Of a stretch of DNA of 64,000 nucleotides, positions 23,562 to 32,860 are shown in pieces. The notes under the pieces were generated by a model that did not search any database, was not told the DNA's origin, and was given only the letters and a program-made list of their open reading frames with translations. The first letter of the stretch is position 1. Every line of letters starts with the position of its first letter. The stretch is from Chitinophagaceae bacterium (lineage in GTDB: Bacteria > Bacteroidota > Bacteroidia > Chitinophagales > Chitinophagaceae). Both the position numbers and the translations under genes were made by a program. The stretch lies in contig JADKJI010000027.1 of NCBI GenBank assembly GCA_016721085.1, forward strand, positions 1-64,000, written 5' to 3'.

Positions 23562-24740
23562 ATGGCGCAGGACTTATTTCAGTCTCCAGACTATTTCAAT
23601 GTAGATGAACTACTTACTGAAGAGCACAAGATGATCCGAGATACGGTTCGTGCTTATGTAAAGAAGGAAATCTCGCCTATTATTGAAGATTATGCCCAGC
23701 GGGCAGAATTCCCACAACAGATTGTTAAGCAATTAGGCGAACTGGGTTGTTTCGGTCCCACTATTCCTGAACAATATGGGGGAGGTGGATTGGATTATAT
23801 CAGCTACGGACTGATGATGCAGGAATTGGAAAGAGGGGATAGTGGGGTGCGCTCTACAGCTTCAGTACAAGGATCTTTAGTGATGTTCCCCATTTATGAA
23901 TATGGTAGCGAAGCACAGCGGATGAAATATCTTCCAAAATTGGCCAGTGGTGAATGGTTAGGTTGTTTTGGATTGACAGAACCAAATCATGGAAGTAATC
24001 CATCAGGAATGCTTACCAATATAAAAGATGCTGGTGATCATGTTATCCTGAATGGAGCCAAGATGTGGATCAGTAATGCCCCTTTCGCTCAGGTTGCAGT
24101 AGTTTGGGCAAAGGATGAAGAAGGTATTATTAGAGGTCTGGTAGTGGAAAGAGGAATGGAAGGATTTTCTACTCCAACCACTCACGGTAAATGGAGCCTT
24201 AGAGCCAGCGCTACTGGAGAATTGGTTTTTGATAATGTAAAAGTTCCTAAAGAGAATATATTCCCAAATGTAAAAGGTTTGAAAGGACCGCTTGGCTGTC
24301 TTACAAAAGCCCGTTATGGAATAGCCTGGGGTGCAGTAGGGGCCGCCATGGATTGTTATGATACAGCGCTACGCTATGCAAAAGAGCGTATACAATTCGA
24401 TCGTCCAATTGCAGGATTCCAGTTACAGCAGAAAAAACTGGCTGAAATGGTTACAGAGATTACAAAAGCTCAATTACTCAACTGGCGAATGGGTGTATTG
24501 ATGAATGAGCATAAAGTAACTCCACAACAAGTGAGCATGGCTAAAAGGAATGGTTGTGAAATAGCTACTCAAATAGCCCGCGATGCCAGGCAAATGCTGG
24601 GAGGAATGGGTATCACCGGTGAGTTCAGTATCATGCGTCACATGATGAACCTTGAAAGTGTGATAACTTATGAAGGAACTCATGATATTCATTTGTTGAT
24701 AACGGGGATGGATGTGACGGGGTTGAATGCGTTTAAGTAA
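23562..24740 (+). CDS. acyl-CoA dehydrogenase, glutaryl-CoA dehydrogenase type
   Basis: A 392-residue FAD enzyme. N-terminal helices are LTEEHKMIRDTVRAYVKKEI. The FAD/substrate loop is GCFGLTEPNHGSNPSGM and MWISNAPFAQVAVVWAK. The C-terminal domain has RIQFDRPIAGFQLQQKKLA and the catalytic base in TYEGTHDIH at Glu371. The pattern TEPNHGSNP with YEGTHDIH and the tight overall match suggest glutaryl-CoA dehydrogenase (glutaryl-CoA to crotonyl-CoA), the route by which lysine and tryptophan carbon enters central metabolism. That fits with kynureninase about 15 kb away. Family certain, substrate inferred. Confidence 0.9.
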   Translation: MAQDLFQSPDYFNVDELLTEEHKMIRDTVRAYVKKEISPIIEDYAQRAEFPQQIVKQLGELGCFGPTIPEQYGGGGLDYISYGLMMQELERGDSGVRSTASVQGSLVMFPIYEYGSEAQRMKYLPKLASGEWLGCFGLTEPNHGSNPSGMLTNIKDAGDHVILNGAKMWISNAPFAQVAVVWAKDEEGIIRGLVVERGMEGFSTPTTHGKWSLRASATGELVFDNVKVPKENIFPNVKGLKGPLGCLTKARYGIAWGAVGAAMDCYDTALRYAKERIQFDRPIAGFQLQQKKLAEMVTEITKAQLLNWRMGVLMNEHKVTPQQVSMAKRNGCEIATQIARDARQMLGGMGITGEFSIMRHMMNLESVITYEGTHDIHLLITGMDVTGLNAFK

Positions 24741-24937
24741 TTCGAAATGTGAAATTTGAGGATTTGAATATTTGAAAATGAAATAGCCGGTAAATGATTG
24801 AGTAAATAATGAATTTCGTTTATTGGCTGTTTTATTTTCAAATTATCTAATTTTCACACTTTCAAATTAGTTTCCGCTGTTTATTTTCATTTCACAAATT
24901 TCCTCATTTCCAAATTCCCAAATTTTCAAATTCCCAA
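24741..24937. repeat. AAAATTTG-arm inverted repeat with core, copy 1
   Basis: The left arm (24741-24780: GAAATTTGAGGATTTGAATA words) and right arm (24836-24937: TTTCAAATT, CCCAAATTTTC words) pair. The core GAAATAGCCGG...GAGTAAATAATG...TTATTGGCTGTTTTA recurs in reverse complement at 44660-44730. The element runs from the stop codon of the dehydrogenase gene to the very base before the ATG of aroK. Confidence 0.7.
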
Positions 24938-25444
24938 ATGAGAATCTTCCTAATCGGCTTCATGGGCAGTGGTAAAACCCACTGGGGTAAGTTGCTCGGA
25001 GAGCATCTGCATCTTCCTTTCTATGACCTTGATGAGGTAATAGTACAGGTAGAGGAACAGCCCGTGACTGCGATATTCGAAGAGAAAGGGGAAGAGTATT
25101 TCAGGTTGCTGGAAAAGGACTTGCTGGAAGGGATTATAAATGATCATCCGGGATTGGTTTTGTCTTGTGGAGGCGGTACACCTTGCTTCTTTAATAATAT
25201 TGATTTGATGAAGAAGGAGGGAACAGTGGTTTGGCTTAATACTTCTATCGATAAATTGACAGAAAGATTATTAAAGGAAAAAGCCAAAAGGCCTATTATA
25301 AAGAATGTAAGTGACGATGCCCTTCATTCATTTATTCTAAAAAAGATGAACGATCGTAGACTGTATTACGAGCAAGCCGACGTTCATGTAGAGGAAGACG
25401 AAGCAACTATCGATTCACTATTACAACAGATTTTACATGCATAA
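24938..25444 (+). CDS. aroK: shikimate kinase
   Basis: A 168-residue kinase of the aromatic pathway (shikimate to shikimate 3-phosphate). P-loop GFMGSGKTHWGK at residues 7-18, FYDLDEVI with the Asp that binds shikimate, then VLSCGGGTPCF, WLNTSIDKLTERLL and the lid KAKRPIIKN. Length is standard. The ATG touches the end of an inverted repeat, so its ribosome-binding region lies inside the repeat. It overlaps the DUF423 gene by 8 bp. Very confident. Confidence 0.94.
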   Translation: MRIFLIGFMGSGKTHWGKLLGEHLHLPFYDLDEVIVQVEEQPVTAIFEEKGEEYFRLLEKDLLEGIINDHPGLVLSCGGGTPCFFNNIDLMKKEGTVVWLNTSIDKLTERLLKEKAKRPIIKNVSDDALHSFILKKMNDRRLYYEQADVHVEEDEATIDSLLQQILHA

Positions 25445-25832
25445 AGGTTTTTTACTTTCAGCAGCTATTTTGGGAGCAATTGCCGTTGGACTTGGAGCAT
25501 TTGGCGCTCATGGATTAAAACAAATCGTTCCTGCTGAAACCATTACTACTTTCGATACCGGTGTTAAGTATCAGTTCTATCATGTATTTGCCCTCTTGAT
25601 TACAGGAATTCTTTATGCTAGTTACCCAGTAAGAGCACTGCGAATTGCCGGAATTCTCTTTCTTGTAGGAATACTGTTTTTTAGTGGCTCCCTCTATGCT
25701 CTTACATTATTAAAAGCAACCGGAAGCGTGGGATTAGGGGGCGTTGGAATTATCACCCCAATAGGCGGACTATTCTTTATTGCTGGCTGGCTTTCTTTGT
25801 TCTTGGGAATCTGGAAATCAAAAACCAATTAA
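25437..25832 (+). CDS. DUF423 small membrane protein
   Basis: A 131-residue protein with four hydrophobic segments: GFLLSAAILGAIAVGLGAFG, VFALLITGILYASYP, ALRIAGILFLVGILFFSGSL, then IGGLFFIAGWLSLFLGIW. The DUF423/YwdK motif GAFGAHGLK with a following KYQFYHVFALL is present. It is an integral inner-membrane protein of unknown role. It overlaps the end of aroK, so translation is coupled, and is convergent with the histidine kinase gene. Family sure. Confidence 0.9.
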   Translation: MHKGFLLSAAILGAIAVGLGAFGAHGLKQIVPAETITTFDTGVKYQFYHVFALLITGILYASYPVRALRIAGILFLVGILFFSGSLYALTLLKATGSVGLGGVGIITPIGGLFFIAGWLSLFLGIWKSKTN

Positions 25833-27782
25833 AGAGGACAAGTAAAAATGATTACACTTCCTGGGCCGCTTTGCACCTGGAAGTCGCCTCCTATACTTTC
25901 CATCCTACGTTTCATATTGCTAAGTCCATTTCCAAATCGGCGTAATTTTTCCGTATCAATCCCAACACCATTATCGGCTACATGAATAATGAGCTTGGTC
26001 TTTGTGATAGTGATATCCAAATGCATTTCAGTTGCATGAGAATGTTTTAGGATGTTATTAAGCGATTCTTTTACACTCAGAAAAACATTCCTTCTTTTTT
26101 CACCCGACATCTCTATCTGTGGAATATTATCAGGTACTGATACTTTACAAACAACCGGAGTGCTTTCAAAATATTCAAGTGCATTGGAACGTAAATAGGC
26201 CACTAAACTCTCCAGACTATCATTCGAACTCTTCATCGTCCAGATGATACTGTTCATTTTTCCAAGTAAGTCATTTGCCGAATTGGATATTTTTTCCAAT
26301 TCAGGAAATGCCTGGTCTTTCATTTTTGTTTTTACAATTTCACTCATCAATCGGATGGCCGTCATACCCGAACCTAATTCATCATGCATATCAGCCGAAA
26401 TACGGTCTCTTTCTTCCTGACGGGTAGTTACGATGGCAATTTGTTTCTCGAATTCCTGACGTTCATTTTCTAATTTCAATCTCTCCCTTTCTCTTACCCT
26501 TTCTGTTAAATCTCTTCTGTTCTTGAAGGCCAGGCCAGATAAGAAAAACACCAGTTCAAGCGCTACTCCCAATTCATAAAGGAATAGGCTGTTATTGAAG
26601 ATATTGCTGGGTTTGGGAAAATCTGGATCCGGAACATTCCAAGAAGGATAAAATGGAGAAAAAAAGCAAGGCGATATTACCTGCCGCCAGATAATTGAGA
26701 AGGGTATCCTTCTTCTTGATACTATAAACAATGAAAACAATACCTATGAAGAACATGATTATCTTGATGATATAGTTCTCTAGTATGAAAAGGCTGATAT
26801 AGTTATTGGTGAAAAATAGATGCCACTGAATATCAGTAGTAATACCAGTAATAAGATTTCTGAAATTCGTAAGAACTTATCCAGTTCTTGATGGTCTTCT
26901 CTGGTATTGATAAAACTTCTTACGAAAATCAGATAAAAGATTACGCCTATCACCATTGTTGCAAAATCGAGGTATTCTTCGTAGAAGAAATAACTTTCAT
27001 TGCTTTCAGAAGTACCAAACGATTTGAAAAATATCAGGATAGTGGAACAAAGGGCATAAAGTGAATAATAGACGAATTCCTTGTTTTTATTCTGAAGAAA
27101 TACCGCCAGAGAATAAAAGATCATGAGTAACAAGATGCCGGAAATTACATAGGAAATGATGTCTAAAGGCTCTGCTCTTATTTTCTGAGTTTGTATCCAG
27201 TGCTTTAAGAAATCTTTTTCTACAAGTGCAGGAGTATAATTATTGGCATTGGTGCGGATAAAGTTGAATGAAGCATAAAATATTGCCTTTTCACCGGGAT
27301 ATAAGGAGATCGTTCTTCCTCCAGGATACAATTTGCTTTTGGTAACACTATCTGGCAAGGCTCGGAAAGTTGTTTTCATGGAATCAGGATGACCTTTATA
27401 AATCACCATGTTCCTATAGTAAAAGCCGGGAGTGAAATAGACATCCTTTTTCACCTCCAGGTCGTTTTAAATATAAAACCTGAGTATCAAATTCTCTTCC
27501 ATGATTTGTGCCGGAACATCCGGATGAAAATTTCTTGAATTTTGTTTTTGAAAAGGAAAGATTTAAAATCTGCTCTTCTGTAAGTCTCCCTGGAGCTGAT
27601 TCTGCAAAACTGCTCTTCGGGTGAATATTCTGCCAAAACCGAACCGAAGAGGTTTTTATCCAAAGTGAATCAGGAATCTGTCCAACCACTTTGTAGCTGC
27701 TTCCAATAAAAACAAGAAGCAAAAGCAGCATTGCTTTTGAAGCATAAGAAGATAAAAACCGATGGTTGTTTGTCTTACCCAT
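25829..27782 (-). pseudogene. 7TMR-DISM sensor histidine kinase, at least four frame lesions
   Basis: From ATG 27782 there is a signal-like start (ASKAMLLLLLVFIGSSYKVV), a periplasmic 7TMR-DISM domain, seven membrane helices (LDIISYVISGILLLMIFYSL, KEFVYYSLYALCSTILIFF, and others), then a coiled coil, a HisKA_3-type dimerisation domain with the phospho-acceptor in ADMHDELGSGMTAIR, and an ATPase domain (SVKESLNNILKHSHAT, HVADNGVGIDTEKLRRFGNG, LSNMKRRMESIGGDFQ). The frame is broken near 27535, by TAA at 27467-27469 (where Lys would be expected), at the A5 run 26812-26816 and near 26655. Repair restores FYIKNDLEVKKDVYF and FFTNNYISLFILENY. No response regulator is adjacent. Family certain; integrity doubtful. 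Confidence 0.82.
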
Positions 27783-27885
27783 TAGCAGCGTTATGAAGTT
27801 GCCCCTTTTACTTGGCGTTGTAAAATACATTATTTGCCCGATTTCCTGCCCGCCGGGGGTGTTCAAAATACCGATTTCTTCCCCT

Positions 27886-27912
27886 TTTGTTTAAGGCAAC
27901 TGCTTATCTTTG
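27886..27912 (+). promoter_or_regulatory. promoter directly before ftsK
   Basis: TTG at 27887-27889, a 15-bp spacer and TATCTTTG at 27905-27912 match the Bacteroidota consensus. The box ends 5 bp before the ATG at 27918, so the mRNA would be leaderless or nearly so. Confidence 0.6.
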
Positions 27913-27917
27913 TGCGT

Positions 27918-30461
27918 ATGGCCAATCGCTTGAAGACCAATAAACGATCGTCCAAACCAGCCGCCGACCAATTGAAGCCTGAAAAGGAAGAGCAGGTTAC
28001 GATGCGGCAACTGGTAAAAGATGAACGTACCCATAAGATAGCCGGCACTTTCTGTTTGCTGCTGGCCAGTTTCCTATTTATAGCTTTCAGTTCATATCTG
28101 TTTACCTGGAGGGAAGATCAGGATAAGGTATTGAATCATGGCGCTTCTATATTGCTGCCTTCTGGCGCCATTAAAACAAATAACCTTCTCGGTAATATAG
28201 GGGCTTATATTTCCCATCAGTTTTTTTATAATGGATTCGGACTTGCATCTTATTTCTTTTGCTCCCTCTTTTTTGTGATGGGCGCCAACTGGCTGTTTAC
28301 CCGTAAAATATTTTCTGTTTGGAGAAATGTTCGGTATGTGATGATGGGGCTTCTTTTTTTCAGTGTAGTGTTATCCTTCATCTTCGCCAGAAACCATTTC
28401 CCATGGGGTGGAGCAGTAGGTGATATGGTGAGTGACTGGTTGGTGAAAATGCTGGGAAATATCGGTACAGCTGCTTTATTGATAGTAGGCGGACTAGCTT
28501 ATTTTATATGGAGATTCAATCCGGTGTTTTCTGTTCCTGACTTTAAGCGAACAAAGACTTTAGAGGAACCAATAGTAGTAGATGGGGAAGAAGAGCTTGT
28601 TGAAATTGAAGCCGAGGAAGAAAAGAAAGTACCTGTAAAGCCTAATAAATTAAAGGGTGATAAGGTGATGAATGTTGTTCCTGTTGAAGAAGTTGAAACC
28701 CCAACAGATTTTAAAGTTGTAGTGAAAGAAGAACCAGTTGCTCCTATTGTACCTGTTGCAGCTGATATAAGAAAGAACCTGCAACAACAATTGGAAGATT
28801 CTGTAGAAGCTGCAGCAATGCAAGAAGAAGTTCCTCCTGTAGTGATTCCTGAAAAGAAATCAAAACTACCACATGTAGATCTTGAACTTGAGATAAAATC
28901 TGTTCCTGTTCCGGAGCCAGAAGAAATTGTGATTGTTGACAAGCTTCCTGAAATGGAACCTTATGAACCAACATTAGACCTTCGTGATTATAAATATCCC
29001 ACGCTTGATTTACTGGAGACCCATAGCAGTGATAAGATTGTTCAGGATACTTCTGAACTGGAATCGCACAAGAACCAGATCATCAATACCCTGAAGCATT
29101 ATGATATCGCGATCCAGAAAATAAGTGCAACAGTAGGCCCAACTGTAACTTTATATGAAATCGTCCCTGCTCCAGGGGTTCGTATCTCCCGTATCAAGAA
29201 TCTGGAAGACGATATTGCATTAAGTCTCGCAGCACTGGGTATACGAATTATCGCTCCAATTCCTGGTAAGGGTACCATTGGTATCGAGGTTCCCAATATC
29301 AAGAAGTCGATTGTAGGTATGAAGACTTTACTGGCTTCTGAGAAGTTCCAGTATAACACATTCAGTTTGCCAATAGCCATCGGGAAGAAGATCGATAATG
29401 AGAATTTCATTGTAGACCTTACCACCATGCCGCACTTGCTGATGGCAGGTGCTACCGGACAAGGTAAATCTGTTGGAGTTAATGCCATACTTGTTTCTCT
29501 TCTATATAAGAAACATCCATCCCAACTGAAGTTTGTTTTGGTGGATCCAAAGAAAGTGGAGTTGAGTCTCTATAGAACCATTGAAAAACATTTTCTCGCA
29601 AAGTTACCCGGAGAAGAAGAAGCCATTATTACAGATACCAAGAAGGTTATCAATACCTTGAATGCACTTTGTATTGAAATGGATAACCGTTACGATTTGT
29701 TGAAGGAGGCCAGCGCCCGTAACATAAAAGAATATAACGAGAAATTTATCAAGAGGAAATTGAACCCGCAGAAAGGACATCAATTCCTTCCATTCATCGT
29801 TTTGGTGATTGATGAGTTCGCTGATTTAATCATGACCGCCGGTAAGGAAATTGAAATGCCAATAGCCCGTCTGGCGCAGCTGGCAAGGGCAGTTGGTATC
29901 CATCTTATCATTGCCACTCAACGTCCTTCAGTAAATATCATTACAGGTACCATCAAAGCCAACTTCCCGGCTCGTATTGCATTTAAAGTTTCATCCAAGG
30001 TCGATTCAAGGACTATCCTTGATACCGGAGGAGCTGAACAGCTTATCGGTAAAGGTGATATGCTTATTTCCTATAATGGCGAACTTTCACGATTGCAGTG
30101 TGTATTCGTAGACACACCGGAAGTAGAAAATGTTTGTGAGTTTATTGGAAACCAGCGTGGCTACCCTCAGGCCTTTCTTTTGCCAGAGTATATTGATGAG
30201 AAAGATCTGGAAGGCAAGGATTTTGACTTGAGTGACAGGGACCCATTGTTTGAGGATGCCGCCCGATTGATTGTGTCGAACCAGGTGGGATCCACTTCAC
30301 TTATCCAAAGAAGGATGAAACTGGGCTATAACAGGGCAGGAAGGCTTATGGATCAACTGGAGGCAGCAGGGGTGGTTGGACCCAATCAAGGAAGTAAGGC
30401 AAGGGATGTGTTAATCAAGACAGATATTGACCTGGAGCAACATCTGCAGGCAATGGGTTAG
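27918..30461 (+). CDS. ftsK: DNA translocase FtsK
   Basis: An 847-residue motor at the division septum that pumps chromosome termini to the daughter cells. Residues 1-200 hold four membrane helices (TFCLLLASFLFIAFSSYLF, LASYFFCSLFFVMGANWLF, YVMMGLLFFSVVLSFIFA, GTAALLIVGGLAYFIW). An acidic, Pro/Val-rich linker spans about 210-350. The RecA-like motor has Walker A GATGQGKSVG at about 510 and Walker B VIDEFADLIM at about 628, with FLAKLPGEEEAIITDT between. The winged-helix gamma domain at the end is FEDAARLIVSNQVGSTSLIQ with NRAGRLMDQLEAAGVVGP. ATG at 27918 follows a promoter. lolA follows 140 bp later. Very confident. Confidence 0.96.
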   Translation: MANRLKTNKRSSKPAADQLKPEKEEQVTMRQLVKDERTHKIAGTFCLLLASFLFIAFSSYLFTWREDQDKVLNHGASILLPSGAIKTNNLLGNIGAYISHQFFYNGFGLASYFFCSLFFVMGANWLFTRKIFSVWRNVRYVMMGLLFFSVVLSFIFARNHFPWGGAVGDMVSDWLVKMLGNIGTAALLIVGGLAYFIWRFNPVFSVPDFKRTKTLEEPIVVDGEEELVEIEAEEEKKVPVKPNKLKGDKVMNVVPVEEVETPTDFKVVVKEEPVAPIVPVAADIRKNLQQQLEDSVEAAAMQEEVPPVVIPEKKSKLPHVDLELEIKSVPVPEPEEIVIVDKLPEMEPYEPTLDLRDYKYPTLDLLETHSSDKIVQDTSELESHKNQIINTLKHYDIAIQKISATVGPTVTLYEIVPAPGVRISRIKNLEDDIALSLAALGIRIIAPIPGKGTIGIEVPNIKKSIVGMKTLLASEKFQYNTFSLPIAIGKKIDNENFIVDLTTMPHLLMAGATGQGKSVGVNAILVSLLYKKHPSQLKFVLVDPKKVELSLYRTIEKHFLAKLPGEEEAIITDTKKVINTLNALCIEMDNRYDLLKEASARNIKEYNEKFIKRKLNPQKGHQFLPFIVLVIDEFADLIMTAGKEIEMPIARLAQLARAVGIHLIIATQRPSVNIITGTIKANFPARIAFKVSSKVDSRTILDTGGAEQLIGKGDMLISYNGELSRLQCVFVDTPEVENVCEFIGNQRGYPQAFLLPEYIDEKDLEGKDFDLSDRDPLFEDAARLIVSNQVGSTSLIQRRMKLGYNRAGRLMDQLEAAGVVGPNQGSKARDVLIKTDIDLEQHLQAMG

Positions 30462-30565
30462 TTTTTTGTTAATACACTCAACACCGATAAACCTTTCCAT
30501 TCCTTTTCTCATCTTATATAACAATGGGTTTGAGATTGAAATACTTTCATATATTGTAATTCAGA

Positions 30566-30573
30566 TATATTTG
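30566..30573 (+). promoter_or_regulatory. TAnnTTTG -7 box before lolA
   Basis: TATATTTG lies 28 bp upstream of the lolA ATG. No -33 TTG is at the ideal distance (candidates 9 and 27 bp away), so this is only a partial promoter match. Confidence 0.4.
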
Positions 30574-30600
30574 CAGACCCCTAACTAATAACGACCTAGA

Positions 30601-31263
30601 ATGAAAAAAGTATACCTATCCCTGCTTGTCATATTATTTGCATCTGCCAGCCAGGCTCAGAATAATAGTTTAGGTAACAGTGATCCGGAAGCAAAGAAAA
30701 TCCTGGATGCTGTTAGTGCTAAATTCAAAACCTATAAAGGAGTTCAGGCAGTTTTCACTTTAATCGCTGAAGACAGCAAAGGGAAAGTACAGGGTAATAA
30801 AAAAGGAACTGTTTTCATGAAAGGAAACAGGTATAAAGTTATCATTACAGGACAGGAGATATTCTGTGATGGAACTACTATCTGGACATATGATAAAGCT
30901 GCCAATGAGGTTACAATTACTTCAGTGGACCCTTCTGCTAATAGCATTACTCCTCAAAAGTTGTTTACAAATTTTTACGACAAGGATTTCCTCTATAAAC
31001 TTAATGGTGAAAAAACACAAGCTGGTAAGAAAGTGCAGGAAATTGAACTGACTCCAACTGATAAATCAAGAAACTTCCATAAAGTATATCTAACTGTTGA
31101 TAAGGCGTCCCAATCAATTGTAAGTACCAAAATATTGGAGAAGGGTGGAAATAAGTTCAGCTATATCGTTAACACTTTTAATGGTAAGGCAAATCTTACT
31201 GATGCTTCATTCGTATTTGATAAAGCAAAGTATCCAGGTGTAGATGTAGTGGATCTGAGGTAA
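30601..31263 (+). CDS. outer membrane lipoprotein carrier protein LolA family
   Basis: A 220-residue periplasmic protein of the LolA fold that carries lipoproteins from the inner to the outer membrane. The signal peptide is MKKVYLSLLVILFASASQAQ. Fold signatures are AKKILDAVSAKFKTYKGVQA, VFTLIAEDSKGKVQGNKKGT, RYKVIITGQEIFCDGTTIWTY and NEVTITSVDPSANSITPQKL, then KILEKGGNKFSYIVNTF. ftsK-lolA neighbourhood is the classic arrangement. A strong terminator follows. Family confident. Confidence 0.9.
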   Translation: MKKVYLSLLVILFASASQAQNNSLGNSDPEAKKILDAVSAKFKTYKGVQAVFTLIAEDSKGKVQGNKKGTVFMKGNRYKVIITGQEIFCDGTTIWTYDKAANEVTITSVDPSANSITPQKLFTNFYDKDFLYKLNGEKTQAGKKVQEIELTPTDKSRNFHKVYLTVDKASQSIVSTKILEKGGNKFSYIVNTFNGKANLTDASFVFDKAKYPGVDVVDLR

Positions 31264-31281
31264 TTATGTTTAAATAAATTG

Positions 31282-31325
31282 AAAACGGTCAGTAAGTGCT
31301 TGAAACTTACTGACCGTTTTTATTT
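31282..31325. terminator. bidirectional terminator between lolA and ubiX
   Basis: The 16-bp arms AAAACGGTCAGTAAGT and ACTTACTGACCGTTTT have a 7-nt loop and T-runs on both strands. It lies between convergent genes. Confidence 0.9.
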
Positions 31326-31338
31326 TATTTAGCGATTC

Positions 31339-31911
31339 TTATTCCTGATCTTCAGTTTCACCCCACCTGTATGTCTTAAGTTGTAATCCCGCCAGATCCA
31401 GTACCCTGTCCACCACCGTATCAGCAACAGCTTCCAGGGTTGTTGGCTTACTATAGAAAGAAGGGGTTGCAGGGCATATTATTCCGCCTGCAAGGGTCAC
31501 GGTCTCCATATTTCTGATATGAATAAGGTTGTAGGGGGTATCTCTTACAACACAAATCAGTTTTCTTCTTTCTTTCAGAATAACATCGGCAGCCCTTGTA
31601 ATAAGGTCGTTCGACACCCCGGTTGCAATGCGGCCCAATGTGCCCATAGAACAGGGTGCAATTATCATTGTCTGGAAGCGTCCAGAACCTGAGGCAAAAG
31701 GAGCCATAAAATCCATGGTACTATGAAAAGAGAAGGGGTAATCCTTATAGGTTTCGTCGCCTAATTCGGTCTGCCACACCATCTGGGCATTTGTGGTCAT
31801 AATGACAGCAAGCTCCTGCCATTGATCCCGAACTGTTAAAAGTTTATCCATTAGCCTCTTTGCATAGAGGGCGCCGCTCGCTCCAGTTACTGCCAACACA
31901 ATTTTGTGCAT
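31339..31911 (-). CDS. ubiX: UbiX family flavin prenyltransferase
   Basis: A 190-residue enzyme that prenylates FMN to make the prFMN cofactor of UbiD-type decarboxylases. Motifs are VLAVTGASGALYAKRLMD (flavin site), IIAPCSMGTLGRIATGVS, NDLITRAADVILKERRKLIC and VVRDTPYNLIHIRNMETVTL, with AGGIICPATPSFYSKP at the end. Length is normal. No ubiD gene is in this window, so the partner must lie elsewhere. It is divergent from the thioredoxin-like gene. Family very confident. Confidence 0.93.
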   Translation of the reverse strand: MHKIVLAVTGASGALYAKRLMDKLLTVRDQWQELAVIMTTNAQMVWQTELGDETYKDYPFSFHSTMDFMAPFASGSGRFQTMIIAPCSMGTLGRIATGVSNDLITRAADVILKERRKLICVVRDTPYNLIHIRNMETVTLAGGIICPATPSFYSKPTTLEAVADTVVDRVLDLAGLQLKTYRWGETEDQE

Positions 31912-31949
31912 GTATTTGAGTTATTTTTACAGAGATAACAAATTTAGAT

Positions 31950-32480
31950 ATGCAAACACTCAAACTCGTTTTTTTGTTGGCCGGATGGCTCGTATTTTCC
32001 AATTTCAGCAAGGCTCCAGAGCCTTTAGAGAAAACCCAGTGGCTTACACTAGCGGAGGCTATGGAAAAGATGAAAATTGAAAAAAGGCCTATCCTCATTG
32101 ATCTGTATACCGATTGGTGCGGCTGGTGTAAAGTGATGGATAAAAAAACCTACACAAATAAAAATGTTAGTCAATATCTGGCAGCAAAATTCTATCCGGT
32201 AAAGATTGATGCTGAAAGTAAGGGCGCCTATACTTTTAATGGCAAGACTTATAATTTCAATGCAAAGTATAAGACCAATGAATTCGCATTGTATCTAACA
32301 CAAGGACAACTTTCATATCCAACAACGGTAATTATTCCTGTTGATGGTAGTGAACCACAGGCAATTCCAGGTTATCTGGAACCAAAGGATTTTGAATTGA
32401 TAGTAAAATATTTTGGAGAGGGACATTTTGGAAGAACGGCTTTCAATAGTTATCAAAAAAGCTTCAAACCAAGTTGGTGA
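31950..32480 (+). CDS. exported thioredoxin-fold protein with CGWC active site
   Basis: A 176-residue protein with signal peptide MQTLKLVFLLAGWLVFSNFS. The thioredoxin fold carries the redox motif WCGWCKVMDKKTY in the DUF255/thioredoxin-7 type arrangement (RPILIDLYTDWCGWCKV), with the cis-Pro in LSYPTTVIIPVDGS. It is probably a periplasmic thiol reductase or oxidase. It is followed by a terminator at 32499. The gene begins 38 bp from the divergent ubiX. Family confident; substrate unknown. Confidence 0.88.
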   Translation: MQTLKLVFLLAGWLVFSNFSKAPEPLEKTQWLTLAEAMEKMKIEKRPILIDLYTDWCGWCKVMDKKTYTNKNVSQYLAAKFYPVKIDAESKGAYTFNGKTYNFNAKYKTNEFALYLTQGQLSYPTTVIIPVDGSEPQAIPGYLEPKDFELIVKYFGEGHFGRTAFNSYQKSFKPSW

Positions 32481-32498
32481 TATTTATGAACGAATTAG

Positions 32499-32526
32499 AA
32501 ACCGGATTTTATCCGGTTTTTTTTAT
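32499..32526 (+). terminator. rho-independent terminator of the thioredoxin-like gene
   Basis: The stem AAACCGGAT / ATCCGGTTT is followed by a long T-run and starts 19 bp after the stop codon. Confidence 0.85.
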
Positions 32527-32570
32527 GTCCTTTTGCAACCACAATTAGTACCAATTCGTCTATTAATTGG

Positions 32571-32626
32571 TTTTTCATAGGATATTGGATTAATAACGGG
32601 CTGAATTTCTATTCTGGCCCTTTTTT
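32571..32626 (+). ncRNA. first small-RNA candidate, paralogous 5' end
   Basis: The candidate begins with TTTTTCATAGGATA, a 14-nt word repeated exactly at 32784. It ends in a weak GGGC/GCCC stem with a T6 run near 32621-32626. Upstream, TATTAATTGG is only a poor -7 box. It lies after the terminator of the preceding gene and has no open frame. It is supported only by the shared 5' word and terminator-like end. Confidence 0.25.
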
Positions 32627-32754
32627 ATACCTGTAGAGTTACGACTACATTTCGCAACCGTTTGCGTATTACAAAAACCAATTGAGTATGAATAAGATGA
32701 TTGACTTTAGTCAATTTAATGGTAAATGGGTAAAATCTTTTTTTTATCAGCCTA

Positions 32755-32782
32755 TTGTTACAACTTCAACAACATATATTTG
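32755..32782 (+). promoter_or_regulatory. consensus promoter in a gene-free region
   Basis: TTG at 32755-32757, a 17-bp spacer and TATATTTG at 32775-32782 fit the Bacteroidota consensus. No protein gene follows on the + strand: the next + strand element is a terminator 49-78 bp downstream, so it should drive a small RNA. A 31-codon frame (32688-32783) overlaps it but ends before the start site. Confidence 0.55.
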
Positions 32783-32783
32783 A

Positions 32784-32860
32784 TTTTTCATAGGATAAGG
32801 TTTAATGGTTAATGGTATTTGATTAGTGCAGCCCCGCCTCAAAGCGGGGCGCTTTTTTTT
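32784..32860 (+). ncRNA. second small-RNA candidate with own promoter and terminator
   Basis: A transcript starting about 5 bp after the consensus -7 box and ending at a perfect rho-independent terminator (GCCCCGC/GCGGGGC with a T8 run) would be about 75 nt. It starts with the same TTTTTCATAGGATA word as the candidate at 32571. The middle is AT-rich with GGTTTAATGGTTAATGG words. No known RNA family was recognised. It is separated from both neighbouring genes by other terminators. Confidence 0.4.
32831..32860 (+). terminator. rho-independent terminator with no upstream protein gene
   Basis: A 7-bp GCCCCGC/GCGGGGC stem, 6-nt loop, then GC and eight Ts. Because the preceding gene already has its own terminator, this one implies a separate short transcript. 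Confidence 0.88.

Noticed and set aside
32688..32783. 31-residue ORF in the small-RNA gap
   Set aside because: No clear ribosome-binding site, promoter box overlaps its end, and composition is that of the AT-rich spacer.
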